Shown here: positions 1 to 13,322 of the stretch, one piece after another
Layout of the letters: each line of letters begins with the position of its first letter
Position numbering within the stretch: position 1 is the stretch's first letter
Assembly: GCF_020740795.1 (NCBI RefSeq)
Contig: NC_067282.1
Span: 127,033,132 to 127,097,131 of the forward strand
Origin: Apus apus
Taxonomy: Eukaryota > Chordata > Aves > Apodiformes > Apodidae
Direction: 5' to 3'
DNA length: 64,000 bases
Position numbers and translations under genes: made by a program
The notes under the pieces: model-generated
What the model saw: only the letters and a program-made list of their open reading frames with translations
Database searches by the model: none
What the model was told of the DNA's origin: nothing

Positions 1-1330
1 AATTCCTGTGAGAGTATGTAAAGAAAAAGAAAAAGAAAAAGAAAAAGAAAAAGAAAAAGAAAAAGAAAAAGAAAAAGAAAAAGAAAAAGGAGCCTTTGGA
101 AAGATCCTGACTGCCCTTCCCATTCAGCAGAGTTTTCATTTCCCTTACCCACAAAAAAACAGCATCAAGAACATGGCAGTGCAGGCTGTATACAATACAT
201 GCTGGATCCATGCCATTTGTGTATTATCTTCTGCATTTTTATGGGAAGAGGTGCATTCATTTGTGCCTTTAGGGAAGCTCAGGCTATGCACATAAGGGAA
301 GGCTCTCTCCTGGCTATCCGAACAGCAAGAAATGTCTTCCTTTTCGAGTTTCCAAACGGGCAGCTTCAGCAGGATATTCAAGCGCTTTCTAAAAGCCAAG
401 TCCACATGTCTGAAGATCAACACATCTCAGAAATAGGGGTACTTGGAATCACAAATCATTTGGGAGAGAGAGCCTTGGTCTGCAGGCTATACAATACCAC
501 ACTATAAGGGCACAATCTGCCTCTTTCCCTGTGGTCTGCTCACACCAATGGCAGTGTTTGCGATCATGAGTAGTTCCATAGAGAAGCATTCTACCCTGTC
601 ATAACTGCCTGCTGAGTTACCTACTTGCTGCATAAACCATCTTAATTTTTACAATGGAGTCATACACAGGCCAGACCTGCTGGACACTTAGAAAAACAAA
701 GCAGAACAAGAACAATGGTGGAAAACACTAAGCAACCAAAGAGAGGTAAGGATGGGTCACACTGGAGATGGCAACGGGCTTCAGCAGGAGATGGTGTATT
801 TGTGTGAAAGAGACAGTAATAACAGAATCACACATACAACAATCTAGGACCCATTAACATGCACTCACGTGACCAGTTCTTAAACCAGTTTCTCAAGGTG
901 GATTTTATTGTGCCATGAGCCCAATTATTTTTCACAACATTATTTTCATGAGAGGTCATTGCACATTACATTACAGCATTCCCATGCCTTCAGGCTTTTT
1001 GTAACAATAGGAGAAATGGTGGGCTGGAGAAGACAGCTGGGTTTGCACATGGTATATGTCAGTTTACTTAAGCAGAACCATTTCATTGCTGCTGGAGGAA
1101 TGCAGCAAAAGGTCAGTGCTGAAACTCCACTGAAGTAAGTTGAGCACACATTTCAGCTGCGAACACATGCTCACTACTTGTTTGATCAAAAAGCAAAACT
1201 CAAGAGTTCTGCTACGAGCTTGCCTTGACCCTGCTCCATTCCGCCTGTCCAGTGTGCATCAGACTCGCCATTGTTTAATCCTGCATGCAATATGCATTCT
1301 GGTTAAAGGATGTTTGGAATAGTTGCATGT
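1..1330. other. Gene-free flank left of the first LTR
   Basis: Apart from the hexamer microsatellite at its left end I find no exon, RNA gene or recognisable repeat. The open frames are short, start in random sequence and match no family I know. In human the next gene in this direction from FGF6 is C12orf4, but I could not identify any of its exons here. Confidence 0.5.
20..90 (+). repeat. (AAAAAG)n hexamer microsatellite
   Basis: About 12 near-perfect copies of a GAAAAA hexamer. Translated it gives a Lys-Glu alternating string, which is an artefact of the repeat and not a protein. It is purine-only on this strand. The window begins within 20 bases of it, so the left context is unknown. Confidence 0.95.
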
Positions 1331-2001
1331 TGTCACGGTTTGACTCAGGATCGGCAGTTAACCCAGTGACAATAATGCTCTCAATGCCCTCCCCCTCCCT
1401 CCAAGTAAGGAAGGAGAGAGAATAAGGAGAGAGATTTCCCGGACTGAAAACTGAACTAGACAGCTTTAGTTAAATACTAATGATGAAAGAAAATATGTAC
1501 AATCATATACAAGTGTGTTCAGGAGTGTCCAAAACCCTATTGTCAGCCCCCACCACCAGTAACTCCCACGACACTCTCCTGAGCTGTGAACAGTCCTGAA
1601 ATGTCCCAGAGCTGCTGGAGAGAGCGGCAGAGCAGACAGGAGCTGAGGGGAGAGTGATGAGGGTAAGGAATCCACAGGCCTGGGGATCAGTGGTGATGCA
1701 TAGACAGAATATTCGCTGGATGCTGGCCATGAATGAAAGAAGAACCAGGAAGGATGATCTCTGACCTTACACGAGCTTACCGTTCTGTCCACTCCTCCCT
1801 ATGGGAGGGCTGCAGACATGACTCTTCTGCTCCCTGTAGCATCTCCGGCAGCAGAGCAAAGCAACCTTGGCATCTCAGCAGTAACAAACACTCCAGTCTT
1901 ATCAGCACACTAGCTGGAAAACTGAGAGTCAAGAGAGCTTCTAAAGGAAAAAAAAAATCAGTAAAAGAAAAACTGGCTTCACCCTGGCTCAATCCAGGAC
2001 A
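1331..2001 (-). mobile_element. Solo LTR-like fossil, avian endogenous retrovirus (ERVL-like)
   Basis: The block starts TGTCACGG and ends GGACA. Its two ends form an imperfect inverted repeat of about 22 bp (15 matches). The 5 bp on each side are CATGT and CATAT, a probable target duplication with one mismatch; 5-bp duplications are usual for ERVL-type elements. The terminus resembles LTR ends common in bird genomes, read here on the minus strand. No internal retroviral sequence adjoins it, so it looks like a solo LTR left by LTR-LTR recombination. The mismatch in the duplication suggests it is not recent. The exact family is not certain. Confidence 0.55.
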
Positions 2002-3910
2002 CATATCATCATTAGTAGTGTAATCTTAAACTGGGCCCATGCTTATGGAGGAGTGCATGATAGTATGGAGAGGACTGTCAAGAGCAGAGGTGTTACATGA
2101 ATGTATGAAATGTGTGGTTTTACTTAGACATGTGTGCCCATCACAACCTGACCCTGTAGAAATGAGACTCATCTTTGCAGGTGAAAAATAAACTCACCAT
2201 TATTGTTCAACTCTTGCATTCTCCTTGCCTATGTCATCTTTAATCTAGAGTCTGCCTGATTTGGTCAGTGTCAGAGGAAGAATTCTGTGGTAGCAAAATA
2301 CACAAAGAAGCTGCACCAACTTAATTTGGCTGTTAAAAATTGCAGAAGTGAAGCTCTTATTGCTACAAGAGCTTTTGGCTGATTTAGAACATGCCCTCAT
2401 AGCATAATTTGATAAAAATAAGACTCTGACTTACTAATAGAACAAATTACTTAGGTTTTATCTTTAACGGCAGTCACTGTTAAAGCTATAACTGGTTTTC
2501 AGACTATTTTATTAATCTGATCTTGATCTTCCGTATGTTAAAAGCCATCACAACAAATACCTTAGAAAGAAATTCCTGACAAAGAAAGAACAAGGCGGAT
2601 GCAGCCTTAAACGCAAAGCTTTTATTTTGTGCTCAGATTTGCTATTTTTTATATCAGAGTAAGTATCAGAAATTATTATTTCAAGACAAGGAAGGAAGCA
2701 GTCTTGAAATAGAGAAACTTGCAAACCTCTTGTCATATTTGGAGGGAGAGCACCGATGTTCTACTTACTCACAGCCAGCTCTTCAACAGCTCCCAGACTT
2801 CAGTGTGAAAAATGGCACTAGTATTGATGCACTGGGAGCAGAAGATATTTTGGCACAGAGAAGTGGCTTCCTTCCTAGAAAAGGGACTTGAAGGCTTTAA
2901 AACTATTACCCAATGGCCACTGTAATCAACCAGATTAAAACTGGGTTTACTGATCTCACCTTGTATTTGGTTGTGCCTTTAGGGGAAAGCATCAGTCAGT
3001 TTAAATGTATTATACAGTCATGGATTAGTAGCAAAACATCTAGAATCATACAGAGATTAAAAAGAGGGTATTAAAAATATGAGGTTAAGGAATGAGGTCT
3101 TCTCTGGCAAAAACCCAACCCCTTTTTTCGAATATCCTTTTTACTATGGGTGCTATGTGGGATGACCACGTAGTATAAAATCACAATGAACAATGAGTTG
3201 GGGAGTGGAAACCAGATGCTGCATAAATTTAGTAGGCACTTGAGGAAGAAACCATGACTAGCACCAGATTAGCTTAAATCTTAAAACTACTTTTACATGT
3301 GCCTATATTTACTACTGTGTCAGGCCAGTTCAGCAATCTGCAGCAGCATGTGCCTAATTTTGAGTGCACAAACAGTCCCAGGTTCCACAGAAGCCAATGA
3401 CCACAGACTCCAAAAGTGCAACTTGCTAAAAGTCAGGTACTGGTTGATCCTAACCACCTGCCGTATATCTTTGGTCCTTGATTTTGTAAGTCACAGTATT
3501 TACCAGCTGTCTATTCTCCATAGAGTTTTCCGTGTTTGCTCTGTACCTTATCCATTTATATTTTTTCCTGTGTGCTGCAGATCTGATGTGCCCCTCACAA
3601 TTTCCAAGGTAAATTTTCTCACATATACCTGCAAAATTCCTTCCAGTCTCTTTTAGTGACTTTGAATACCACATCATCATCTTTCTGTCTCAAAATAATG
3701 TGATTTTGCTATTTTTCCTTTTTCTCCATTTCCTAGACAGATACTTTTCTCTGCTATGAACTTTGTCTTTGGATTAATTTCTGGTGCCAACAGAGCTTTA
3801 GCCACCTATCTAGGTAGCTTTCTGAGACTGCAGCCTGCAGCTTTACTAGACATCTGGTGATGACAACAGAATATAGTGTTACGTGCACATTTTCAATAAG
3901 GGAATGAAAA
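2002..3910. other. Gene-free spacer between LTR and CR1
   Basis: AT-rich unique-looking sequence. I see no exon with splice signals, no RNA gene and no repeat I recognise. Confidence 0.4.
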
Positions 3911-4424
3911 ATCTTTGTCCAGTTCTGGGCCCCTCAGTTCAAGAAGGACAAGGAACTGCTTGAAAGAGTCCAGTGCAGAGCCACGAAGATGATGAAGGGA
4001 GTGGAACATCTCCCTTATGAGGAAAGGCTGAGGGAGCTGGGCCTCTTCAGCTTGGAGAAGAGGAGACTGAGGGGCGACCTCATCAGTGTTTACAAATATG
4101 TAAGGGGTGAGTGTCAAGACGATGGAGCCAGGTTTTTTTCAGTGATGTCCAGTGACAGGACAAGGGGCAATGGGTGCAAACTGGAACATAGGAGGTTCCA
4201 TGTAAACATCAGAAAAAACTCCTTTACTGTGAGAGTGACAGAGCCCTGGGACAGGCTGCCCAGAGAGGTTGTGGAGTCTCCTTCACTGGAGACATTCAAA
4301 ACCTGCCTGGACACGTTCCTGTGTGATGTGCTCTGGGTGATCCTTCTCTGGCAGGGGGGTTGAACTGGATGATCTTTCGAGGTCCCTTCCAACCCCTAAG
4401 ATTATGTGAATCTTGATTCTGTGA
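3911..4424 (+). mobile_element. CR1 LINE, 5'-truncated 3' end
   Basis: The sequence begins in the end of the CR1 ORF2 protein (VQFWAPQF-like, then ERVQ, then [20 protein letters not shown]) and runs through the short CR1 3' UTR to the GGTTGAACTGGATGATCTTT and CCCTTCCAACCCC landmarks. It ends with degraded copies of the ATTCTGTGA-type tail. A frame of 124 residues at 3989-4363 is the last part of ORF2 and is not a host gene. The 5' truncation is normal for LINE insertion. The copy is moderately diverged. Confidence 0.95.
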
Positions 4425-4724
4425 CTCTACTGTTACTCTTACAGATCCAGTTTAACCTCAGGTCCCTACTTATCAGTCATGGAAATCAACTTATTTATAC
4501 TGAATAACAAATAAATAAAACTCCGCTACCTATTTGTAGAGGTTCTTATAAAGAGCAACATGAAAGGAAAACACCAGCTCCATCTTTAAGCTAAAATGGC
4601 ATTTTGGTGTAATAAAAAAGTTCAAGCTGACAGCTGCCTGATTCAATCCCAGGGATTGGAGGAAAAATATTGAATCCTTTGGGCAATTTTAAGGACAAAT
4701 TTCTATAAGGAAAAAGCATTTACA

Positions 4725-5052
4725 TTTAAGAGTGGTGCAGCACCAGAATGGGCAAGCAGAGAGGGTATGGAATCTCCTGTCTTTGAGAACACTGTTTCAG
4801 AGCCCTGAGTGCACCAGGTGACTGTAATTGCTCCACGCAGCCCCATCTATGTCCTCCAAACTGTATCCTCTGCACATTGCTCCAGGAGCTCCCTGTGGAG
4901 CTGCCCTGTTCTTGCCACTGTCTGATGAAGTCAAGGATTTGACTGGGCAACCTGCCCTTGCTTTGGAGTTAACACTGCTTGGAACAGGAGGTTGAACTGG
5001 AGGAACTTCCCCAGGTTCCTTCTAACGTAAATCTTTCTGTATCTCTGATTCA
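4725..5052 (+). mobile_element. CR1 LINE, old degraded 3' end
   Basis: The end of this block reads as a decayed CR1 tail: GGTTGAACTGGAGGAACTTC, then a CAGGTTCCTTCTAAC box, then a worn TCTGTATCTCTGATTC tail. The left part is only weakly like CR1, so the start is uncertain. It lies 300 bp downstream of, and in the same orientation as, the CR1 that ends at 4424, but is much older. Confidence 0.5.
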
Positions 5053-8000
5053 CTGGTTACTCACTGAGTTAGGGAATCAGAGAGGAGATTAAAGGTGAAG
5101 GGCAGGAGAAGACATTATGGATTCTTCAGTACACTGACAGTCTGAATTTCCTCCTTGTACGAGCTATTACATGGTTGCTCTTTTTGTACATTCAATACCA
5201 TGATGGACACAATGCAGAGCAATGTTGAAATGCTCAAGGAAGAAAAAAGGTATTTCTGTTACAGGCAGGATAAGGCTGAGTCTGCAAAACCTGCCATGAG
5301 TATGACAGGGACAGAAAAAGGGAGCTGGAATCCCATGGCTTCTACAATTTAATTTCAGAACAATAAAGGATTTGGAGAATCTATTTTTCTTGCTCTGGTT
5401 CCACAAAATATTCAGAGCATGACTCAGCTTTTCGGAAGTGGCTGGTGGTAGGACTTGCATCCCTGAATTCCTGCTAGCCAGGTAGCCCTAGGGAGCCTCA
5501 TCACATGGAAAGTACATGTAGCTGATGACAGAAGCCAGGGATTTCCAAAACCCTGCATGGGTCACTCAGTCTAGAAAAAGTTCTCCCAAGTGCAGATCTG
5601 GATGCAAGAAGGGTGAGGATGAAGCATATTGTGCAGCCACTCTCCACTCACCCTTATGTGGCTGGGAATGTTCAAATGCTCTAGCACAAAACAAAAGAAC
5701 AGGGTCTTTGAAACACCCATCACTCCCAAAAATATCCAGGATACTGAGACACCTGCCTGATGCAGGTATGTGTGAAGAGTCTGCAGAGCTCTGGATGGAG
5801 CTTATGGATTTGAGGTTGCTGTTCAAACTCTGATTGAGAAACGTGTCTGTGCCACTGGGACAGAGGTACAAGAGGCTTCCAAGCAGATACTGTCACTGCA
5901 GATGCTGCTGTATCCAATGCCAGCCTACACACCTTTACTTGCAGTCTGCTCCATTGCCTTTGAGGCAAGATTTACCTCCACAGTAAAAAACTTCAATAAT
6001 GGTGTCTCCATGTGTTTCAGCTCCTGTGAAACACAGACCTTGTCGATGAAGATACTGGAGTCCTGAAAGAGCTTCAGCTCACCCTGAAGAAGATGCCTCC
6101 CAGCTGGTGAGCTCTGCCAGTTACTGGGCTCCTTGACTATATTAACTAGATCCCCATGGACTGTACTAGAAGCTATCCTCAGTGCACATGGGCCCATTGA
6201 AATATAGGTACCTTTTACACTGGTGTCTGAATACAAAGCAGTTTCCCACCCTTAGTCTCCTAAAGAACACTTTTTCCAGAACCAGGCTGTGCTCTACTCT
6301 CCTCTTGTGGTTGGAGGCCCTGCATATTGACCCCTTCCCCTTGCTCTGTAGTTTTCATCAGCAGATAGAAACATCTGTTATGCTCTGATTCAAATCTTGT
6401 ATTCCACTTAAAGAATAAATCATACTCCCTAAGTACCAGGGAACTGAGGATTTTCATTTTTACCCCTCAGGTAGCCATGGTCAGGATTCAGGGATGCAGT
6501 ATCTATCTGCCCCACATCTTCCTACCTTCTCTTGCCCCACCAACACAGCATAAGGAATGGGAAAAGCATGGAGGAAGAGGGCAGGAGGACATGTCAAAGA
6601 CAGGATCCTTTCTGTGGAAATCGAACAATGGCTATTAAAGCTGGATTAAAAGCTCTAGACCCTCAGTGTTGCCTGCCCTGCAGGAAAAAAGCTTGACAAA
6701 ACCAGGAAAGATTTCAAATGACTGCATGAAGGCTCAGGATTCAGAATTCTCTGAAGTCTGAGGAGGGATTATGGCCAATAGATGAAGAACTGACATGGAA
6801 TAGCAAGTTAATGGGACACAACAAAAGGCAGACACAGTTGCCTGGCAAATGGCAGAAACTAACATTTAATTCTATACTGAATGCCAGCAAATTAACTGAA
6901 TTGCTTCCACAGTCAGGAGTCACCCAGAGATCTGGCCAGCTGGCCTCTTGGACAAAATCTCATAATCACCACCAGCAATACCAAGCTATTTTTGCTTTCC
7001 TATTAATAATGCTACCTAAATGGGGCATTTAGCATACCTGCTCTCACAGTCTCTATTTCTGCTGCAATGAGAAAACCATACATGTAACAAACTGAAATCA
7101 AATTAAATTTGTTCCATGTCATTCCACTCTTCTAATAGATAACACTGAAGAGTTCTCTGTGGGGGTTAGTGGCTGTCACTTCTATTTTTTAAAGCTCAGT
7201 GTTTTGCCCTGGGACTGCCTGTCCTTGCAGAATAGGAACAGCTGAGGAGGTGATGAGAGAGGCAGTGTGGGCTGATGTGCAGAACCCCAAGGCTTGCTGG
7301 GGAGTCACTGCTCTGTCTTATGACAGTCATTTCAACCTCTGTAGGATATTCAGAGGCAGACATGGCCATCTCAGAACAGTTCTTGGGGAGATTTTATTGT
7401 ATCACAAATGGAGGAAGACCAAGAAAATCAGCTGCACTAAAATACATCTCTCACTGGCACCACAAAATGATTTTTCTGCACTTCCAGAAAGCTCCAAATC
7501 TCCAGATCTCCTTCAATCTGCACTAGCAAGAGCTCCACAGGGCAGCCAGTGCAATCACCAGCAACTTGGGCTGTTCCCCTTCTGACTCACTGCCAGATGC
7601 AGGCTATAGAGGCTACCTTCTTCTCCCAGACCCTAGATTAGAAGAGAAGTTGAGACACAATTTCATTGCCCAGAGAGTTTCCTTCCTCTGGGTTTTTATG
7701 CCAAGCTTTAACCAGGCATAAGCCTAGGACAGCTCTTGTGCAGAAAAGCATGAAGATAAAGGACATAAATTCTGCTCTGTTACATCATGGTGAATTGCAA
7801 ACAGCTCTGCTGCAAGAAGGAGTTAGTGGTCTTGCCATTAGGAGAAAGAGTTGCCCATAATCTGTCTGTGCAAAAACACTGGAAATTTACTCTGTGTCCC
7901 TATGAACTAGCTTCTGTGATAATTCCCCAGGAGAAAAAAATGGCTATGTTTGATGTATCTGTTTGACATACTCTTTTCAGAATATGAATTGAGCATGAAT

Positions 8001-10584
8001 AAGCAAACAAAGATTTTTTCGAAGCAAGCTAGCTTTCTCCCCCACCCCTTCTTTCCTCCAAAAAAAATAATAGCAGGAATATGTTCTGTCGTTTTTGCCT
8101 GCCTGTAGGAAATTAGCATGTGAAAACTCAGTGACAGCCCTTATGGCAGAATGAGAAGATAATTATTTTAAATTCCTTTCTACGTTGTTTAACTTACCCA
8201 TTATTTTACCCATGTACGCACATGCACCCACATGCATGTGCCAAAGTAGCCTGTGTGGATACAGAGGATGAGGGGGGCCCTCTGCTAAATCTTCACTATG
8301 TATTTTAGGTTCCTTTTCACTGGTGATGACAATCTAGGTTTGAACAGGTCTATTATATGCTTTAGGAATCAACAATTGTAACGAGGTGATACTTTTGCTT
8401 CAGCAGCTTGCTTGCTTCAGCCTCCAAGAATCTTAGGCAAGGTTGCTGTCCATCGTCTTCATTCATTTCGGGTACCTGTGTGGCTACAAATCTGCCTCTC
8501 TGTTAGAGACAGGAGAAGGAAAAGGAATAACAAATTCAGTGTGCTGAAATTGTCATCCTCTGTTTAATTGTCTGTGCTGTGACCCTAGTCCAATTCAGTC
8601 TTGATGCCAACAATGCACTCCTCAGCTTCTACCAGTTTTATGTCTATTAGTCAAGCCCTTGGACAGCCATACAGGACATCCCTGCAACCACTGCTCTAAT
8701 ATTTTTTTCTACTGCTTTCATACTGTGATTCATATTTCATTCAGAACAGTCCTAGTATTTGTGTTACAAATCTTTACATGCTAGCCAAAAAAGCCTGTTA
8801 TCCAGAGCCTATAATCCAGGCCCTGCAAGCCAGAGACCTGACACAGCAGTCAGTTTTGTCACCTGGAAACCTCCCTTGTCCTCTGTTCTACCAGCAGCCT
8901 GGGTCTTCAGCACTGGCAAGATGAACCATTTTAGTCTGTCCTTCTGTGTTTGAATGAAGGCTTGCTCTTTCCAGGCCTTAAAATAGGAAGACATTTTAAA
9001 GAGATTTGAAAATGGAACGTAGGACCCTAAGTCATCATGCATTTTTTAAAGATGTGCTTTTCATCTATATCATGTTACTGCTCAGCTGCATGGCTTTTCC
9101 TAGACTATCTGAAAGTGGATCTGTACTGCTGTGTTCCAAAGGGGGGTTATTTTAATATTGTGCTAAAATATAGACAATGAAAACATGTTACTTGAATTAG
9201 GCAGTAAGCACTGTCATCCTGGGTCTCAAGATTTTGAGTAAGCAGAGGTTGATTGCTGATGTAATCTTTGTAAATTTTTACCATTTTGGAGGTCACAGGT
9301 CACATCAATGCTATTGATGCCTCCCTTGATGCCTTCCAAATTTCACTGGGCAAGTGAAGCCAGGACAACATGATGCCTGAAAATCAAAAGTTTACAGGGT
9401 TTTTTCTGTAAACAGTTCTTTCATGGACCAAGAGGACAAGTTAAACGAGGCTGAGTCATTTTTTTTAGAGGAGACACAGCTTACTTAATTAAATCAGAAG
9501 CTCTAGAATTTACATGGCAGTTTGTCTTCAGGCCACTTTGCTAATACACATAGGATCAGCAACCTGCTGGCCAGAGGTCAGGCTACAGAATGGTTCAAAA
9601 CTCATTTCAGCTCCAATGCTGGATTTCTGAGCAGTACAAGACTACACCTCATCTTCCAGCTGCACACCATTTAGTCTTAGGCCAGTTACCAAGATTCTTG
9701 GTCTTACAAGGGCCAGATGTCCCAGTGAAATCACAGGTTTTAGCTATTTGTTTTGGTTTCCAAATCAAGCAAGAGAAGTCCTGATTTTTGCAAGCAAGCA
9801 AGCAGTCTAGCCACCCTTTCCATACAATATGCTGTCCTCTCTACCTGCTCAGCAAGACACTGCAGGTGGGAGGCTATCCCCAGATCTTGCTATCCTGGCC
9901 CACCACAGCTCTCAGCAGTCACTTTCCAGCAAGGCTGACTAAAAGCCAAAGCAATTCATCCCACAGAATGGGCAGAATTTATCCCCATTTTTTGTATTAT
10001 CGTCTAGTATTCATTCTAGGATTGCAAGTACCCAGGACGCCACAGGGTGCATCCCAGAAAGTGTTCCTTTGACTTGGGCTGTAACTTGTTGGGGATCTGC
10101 AGTGACAGATGTGCCAGCATAAGTTAGAGAAGCTCTTTTAGGCCATACCTTGGCCTTCTATGAGAAACCCAACAAAAGAGACACAAAGATGCAAAGGTGA
10201 TCCAAAACCGGTGATAGAAAGGCAGCTCTGCACCCTCCTCCCTCAACCCATGAAACCACCAAATGCTGTTTTGCTTGCTGATGGACAACTGTATTCTGGT
10301 TTCCCTCCTAGGACACTGGTCATGAGGAAACTGCAAAATTACACTAGCAACATTCTCCTAAGGGAAAAAAAAGTCAATAGGCAAGAAAATATTACAATGC
10401 ATATTTCAAAGACAGCGATAGAACTGAGATTAGGCAATGTTTCCAGGAGTCACAAGCACTGGGAATGGGCAGGTGTTCAGACTGTAGCATAAGACAACCC
10501 AGGATGTCAGTGCTCCATCCCTATAACAGTGCTTCCTGGACTTTGTTTCCCACCAGTTCTGGCCTCTCATAAAGACTGTGGCTA
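5053..10584. other. Gene-free intergenic stretch
   Basis: About 5.5 kb of mixed-composition DNA. Open frames reach at most about 130 codons and show no family resemblance. I see no recognisable repeat or RNA gene. Regulatory elements for FGF6 could lie here but nothing in the sequence points to one. Confidence 0.4.
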
Positions 10585-11549
10585 TGTTCTGGTTTGGTTT
10601 GGTGGTGTTTTTGATATTGGGGGAAGGGTCACAGGAGTGGCTCTGGTAAGAAGCTGAGAAGCTCCCTCTGCTTGAAAACCAGCAAAGGAGCCATTAGAGG
10701 GACAATAGATGCGCCTCTGCCATTAACATACGAAAGAACTGAGATAACAGCTGAGCAGAGAAGAGCTGTGCTGGAGGAGGAGAACTGTGCTGGTGGTTGG
10801 TGGGGAAGAAGGTGCCCAAGCAGAAGTTTCCCTGCAACCCATGGCGAGATGGCAGCTGTGCCCCTGCACTCATGGGGGAACATGGTGAAATACTCCCTGA
10901 AGGTTCCAGGAAGGGTGAACTTGGCCACTGGGCTTGGATGTTGTGGCCAGTGGGCTCTGATTGCACAGCTGTGGAAGACCCTGGGGCCAGGGGAGGTGGC
11001 TGTTCCCGAAGCAGCCCCTGACTCTGTGGGAAGCCCAGGCTGGAGCAGCTCCGGACCTCGTGGGAAGGACTCATGAAGGAGAGGTTGGGGGAGGACTCTC
11101 TGCCATGGGAGGGACCCCGTGGGGAAGCAGGGCAGGACTGTAAGGAATCCTTCTTCCTGAGGAGGAAGGAGCAGCAGGAACCACCAGCCTGTGAAGTGAC
11201 TCTAAACCCCATCCCCTGTCCCCCTGTGCCGCTGAGGGGAAGGAGGGAGAGAAACCGGGAACAAAGGGATTTGGGCCCGGGAAGAAGGGAGGGCTGGGGT
11301 AACATATGCAAGCCCTGCTCTGTGTGTGTCTGTGTCCTGGGTGGGTGTGATGAGTGTGAAATTAAATTGTTATTTTTTGACTGAGTCTGTTTTGCCTGGG
11401 ACCTTAATCGGTGAAGAACCCTCCTTGTCCTTTGTCTCAACCCATGGGCTTTGTCCTCCTCATCCCAGAGTGTGTGTGAGGTGGGGGGGAGTTGAGTGAG
11501 TGGCCATGGGGCTGTTGCTTTGCTGTCGTGTTGGGCCCAGACCACGACA
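10585..11549 (+). mobile_element. Solo LTR-like fossil, long GC-rich avian LTR (ERVL-like)
   Basis: The block starts TGTTCTGGTTTGG and ends CCACGACA, giving the TG...CA ends of an LTR and an imperfect terminal inverted repeat (about 10 of 13). The flanking 5 bp are GGCTA on the left and AGCTA on the right, a likely target duplication with one mismatch. Near the right end an ATTAAA at 11361 followed by a T-rich run fits the poly(A) signal of an LTR read on the plus strand. The block is visibly richer in G and C than both flanks. No internal retroviral genes adjoin, so it is a solo LTR. The 283-codon open frame on the opposite strand is a by-product of composition. Confidence 0.6.
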
Positions 11550-13060
11550 AGCTATGATGAGGTGTAAATACTAGAATTATTCCTTCCTAAAAATTGTATC
11601 TGTACTTTGCATAGCTGAAAAATCGTGAGATGAAATAGAAGGTAGGAGAGAAGGTCTGAAAATCTTTGTTGTGAGTAAAAGGCAAGAAGATACTCTGAGT
11701 GCTGTTTCAACAAAGGCAGAGAGGCTTTGAAATGCCACCTGGCACAAGCTGGTGTCTAGTCCAGTGGTTCCCAAACGTTTTATAGCTGAGCCTGTTATAA
11801 CAGAATAAACAGTATTTTATATGTCACTGAATCTAACTGCTCACCTGCCTCCAGGCTGCCATCATCTCCCCTTGGCTTCTCCTGGAGTGTCTGTAGTAGC
11901 TAAGGCCTCACATTACACCCCTCATAATGTGAAACTTCATGTCAGGCCAGGTGTGCTCAGTTCAATTACACTTCCAGGCATTCTCCTTACTAACGTGCAG
12001 GCATCTCAAATGACATAGACCACACAAGTTCTGTGGTGTGGAAAGCTGATAAACACTTTGGCAAAAATATCTGCATGAATCTTAGCCATTTCCCTCCTTT
12101 TGTTAATAAGTCCAGTGAAAATAATTAAGATAAAAATCTAATGTCTTGCACTCCAAAAATGCTGGAACAGCATCAGTGCAAATGGAAGGAGAGAAAAATT
12201 AAGATGCTCATAAATTATTACAAAACAAGAGAATATTTGGGCTTGGGGAAAACAGTGACACAGTAGGGAGATGTGGCCATTTCCCTTTTCCCTCTTATTT
12301 AATGTATTACCAATGCCTTTGTCTTGCAAACACAAGTACAGCTGCACCCCTGCAAGAGGCACACACCCTCCCCAAATATATGTGATCATTTGGAAGTCAC
12401 CTCAGTGAAAAACATGAACGTTTAAGGACATATCAATGTCCCCAGCTGCGTGTAGCAGCAAGATCAGTGCTCCGTTCTTCATGGTCTGCTCAGAAGAATT
12501 GCTGCTGCAAGCAGCAGAAATGTGATTGTATAAAAACAGCAGGAGCAGGCCCTGGGGCTTCTTCTCCCTTTTATCATGGCTTACCCCTCTGTTAACCAGC
12601 CAGAAGCTCTCCTTTGAGAGGTACAGACAAGCTGTTAAGAGTATGGGCTGCTATAGTAAGAAGTGCCTTGGATTTGCTGGGTATATACCAAAAAAAAGCA
12701 ATGGCAACTTCAAGCCAAATCTCCCCAGATATTGACCTGCCCTCATATACAGCCAGTGATCCTGCCACCAAGGAAGTGACTGCAAAATTTTCATTGCTCA
12801 CTGATGAGGCCCAGAACTGTTTTTACACCTTCTTCTCTAAATAAGGGAGCTGCCTGTGAGGCCTCTGACTGCCTGACCAATTTGACTCCTTTGCTTTCAG
12901 CAGCCAATGAAACCCCACTCCTACCTCCAGTCTTGGGTGACAGAATTCATCAAAGCTCAGCCAGCCTGGGAGGACAGCAGGTTAGTGTTACAGCCGTGGC
13001 AGGCTTACCTTTGGCAAGCTGTTGATGTCAGAGTGATGATGTGGGGAGGGACAATCTCTG
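11550..13060. other. FGF6 upstream region
   Basis: About 1.5 kb between the LTR fossil and the likely FGF6 promoter. A CCAAT box lies at 12904-12908. I see no other feature I can support. Short open frames here match nothing. Confidence 0.35.
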
Positions 13061-13061
13061 C

Positions 13062-13070
13062 ACTATAAAG
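13062..13070 (+). promoter_or_regulatory. FGF6: Candidate TATA box for FGF6
   Basis: CTATAAAG lies about 255 bases upstream of the FGF6 start codon. It would place transcription start near 13095 and give a 5' UTR of roughly 230 bases. The evidence is position and motif only. A CACGTG E-box at 13300-13305 lies inside the presumed 5' UTR. Confidence 0.35.
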
Positions 13071-13322
13071 ATGGGTCAATCGAATATAAACTGGGGCTGA
13101 CCAGCAGAGAGAAGGATCTACAAAACATGGTCCCCGCCAGTTTGAGTCCTGCTGGCCTGTCTCTGCTTCCAACCCAACTGCTATTGGGCTTCAGTTTCAT
13201 GTCAGCAATCTCTATTTGCTTTCCAAAAATAAGCCTCTGCCAGCATGCTGAAGAGAGAAAAACTAGAAGGGCGGTATTTTTAGGGCCATTAATTCTGACC
13301 ACGTGCCCAGGAGGTGAACCGG

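Noticed and set aside
8-295. Open frame beginning with a Lys-Glu repeat
   Set aside because: The charged repeat is a translated (AAAAAG)n microsatellite and the rest has no similarity to a known protein.
10694-11545. A 283-codon open frame on the minus strand, the longest in the window
   Set aside because: It lies wholly inside the GC-rich LTR-like block and is proline- and serine-rich low-information sequence with no family resemblance. High GC content on this strand depletes stop codons.
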